Shown piece after piece: positions 63,613-64,000 of a DNA stretch of 64,000 bases (position 1 is its first letter; every line of letters begins with the position of its first letter). The translations under genes and the position numbers were made by a program. Source of the DNA: Coleofasciculus sp. FACHB-T130 (GTDB lineage: Bacteria; Cyanobacteriota; Cyanobacteriia; Cyanobacteriales; FACHB-T130); assembly GCF_014695375.1 (NCBI RefSeq), contig NZ_JACJOG010000059.1, forward strand, positions 124,001 to 188,000, in the 5' to 3' direction. The notes under the pieces were generated by a model. It was not told where the DNA came from and did not search any database. It saw only the letters and a program-made list of their open reading frames with translations.

Positions 63613-63628
63613 CATTACCGGGTTAACA
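63601..63628 (+). repeat. 14-bp tandem duplication over the STAND stop codon
   Basis: TTACCGGGTTAACA occurs twice in perfect tandem (63601-63614 and 63615-63628). The gene's TAA (63610-63612) is inside the first copy, and the second copy falls just after it. Confidence 0.9.
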
Positions 63629-63672
63629 AAGGGCTGGAAAGGACGATTTTTTGCCAATGCTTGGCTTAGCCG

Positions 63673-63900
63673 CTAGCATCTCCCACAGGAAAGTCGCTGA
63701 GAAAGGGCGAGTTCGCGGGACTCTTGCCTCACTTGACCCAGCATTGCAGCTTGCTGCAACTGCATAAAAGCGTTGAAGTCTTCTAATCCATACTTAGTTG
63801 TTAAAAGTCTCCGCAGCTGTTCTTCGGCTGCAACAGTTAAGTAGCCTGTACTCAAAGCGTGTTGGACGACTTCGCGGATATTGCTGAGGTTATTTTTCAT
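63673..63900 (-). CDS. small helical protein, paralog of the gene at 61531 (copy B)
   Basis: A 75-aa protein aligned to copy A: REVVQHALSTGYLTVAAEEQ, LRRLLTTKYGLEDFNAFM, LQQAAMLGQVRQESRELA, with a short C-terminal extension (LSQRLSCGRC) containing two cysteines that copy A lacks. It runs convergent with the STAND gene, with a 60-base gap. The role is unknown; because a copy stands on each side, a functional tie to the STAND protein or a duplication event that carried both is possible. Confidence 0.75.
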   Translation of the reverse strand: MKNNLSNIREVVQHALSTGYLTVAAEEQLRRLLTTKYGLEDFNAFMQLQQAAMLGQVRQESRELALSQRLSCGRC

Positions 63901-64000
63901 GGTAGAACACCCAACTTTGATGATCCTAAGTGAGATTACCGTGCTTCACAATTTAACCTTATTAGGCAACCGTAACATTACTGAAATTGAAACAAAGCAA

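Noticed and set aside
1-64000. tRNA, rRNA, tmRNA, RNase P RNA, SRP RNA or 6S RNA genes
   Set aside because: No T-loop/acceptor pattern or known conserved core was recognised by eye in any gap; a tRNAscan-SE and Infernal run would settle it.
1-64000. CRISPR array, insertion sequence or prophage
   Set aside because: No evenly spaced identical repeats, transposase or phage structural gene was found.

Overview
The window looks like chromosome of a filamentous, motile, hormogonium-type cyanobacterium. The octamer GCGATCGC (HIP1) occurs throughout. There are cyanobacterial marker families (Tic20-like protein, CcbP calcium-binding protein, DUF1824, DUF2470, an FtsL-like/FtsI pair) and a hormogonium polysaccharide (hps) locus. 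No heterocyst, rRNA, tRNA, CRISPR, phage or IS feature was recognised. The genus is inference only; an Oscillatoriales/Coleofasciculus-like organism would fit.

Layout. 1-9200: housekeeping and redox genes (PAP2 phosphatase, glutathione peroxidase, DUF1824, epimerase, aminotransferase, aldo/keto reductase, serine-less alpha/beta hydrolase, DUF2470), then a short AT-rich patch (7000-7690) holding an orphan gene and a start-less gene remnant, a ccbP-ferredoxin pair and a Uma2 nuclease. 9459-11072: an ABC-type ATPase fused to a DUF4435/TOPRIM-like domain, the best anti-phage defence candidate. 11095-24375: metabolism and housekeeping (FAD oxidoreductase, DUF1499, TPR, aroQ, cinA, a WecA/MraY-type transferase, glyA, Tic20, FAH hydrolase, rpsF, clpB).

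24473-40018: polysaccharide and hormogonium region. An hpsE-like glycosyltransferase is translationally coupled to the first of two tandem GT4 paralogs, followed by a methyltransferase. htpG and rpmB then interrupt, and hpsA with four pseudopilin genes follows. Between the last two pseudopilin genes lies a decayed copy of a pseudopilin start, and each side of the decayed copy carries a related hairpin with paired base changes. The products probably make and export or anchor the slime polysaccharide used in gliding, with the pseudopilins working with the type IV pilus machinery.

40112-61401: glgB, GST, a small lipoprotein, a two-GAF histidine kinase, an ftsL-like/ftsI pair, a DUF255 thioredoxin-domain protein, several unknowns (including a 55-aa secreted peptide gene), clpP, then an RNB protein-ubiX-LapA run. 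The RNB protein appears to lack the catalytic aspartate cluster.

61531-63900: a compact STAND (NB-ARC) ATPase with an N-terminal HTH but no sensor repeats, preceded by an array of 11-bp direct repeats and flanked on both sides by paralogous small genes on the opposite strand. With the ATPase-DUF4435 gene this is the least ordinary part of the window. Long intergenic regions carry dispersed palindromes, several sitting at gene ends. All family calls are from motif recognition by eye; no database search was run.
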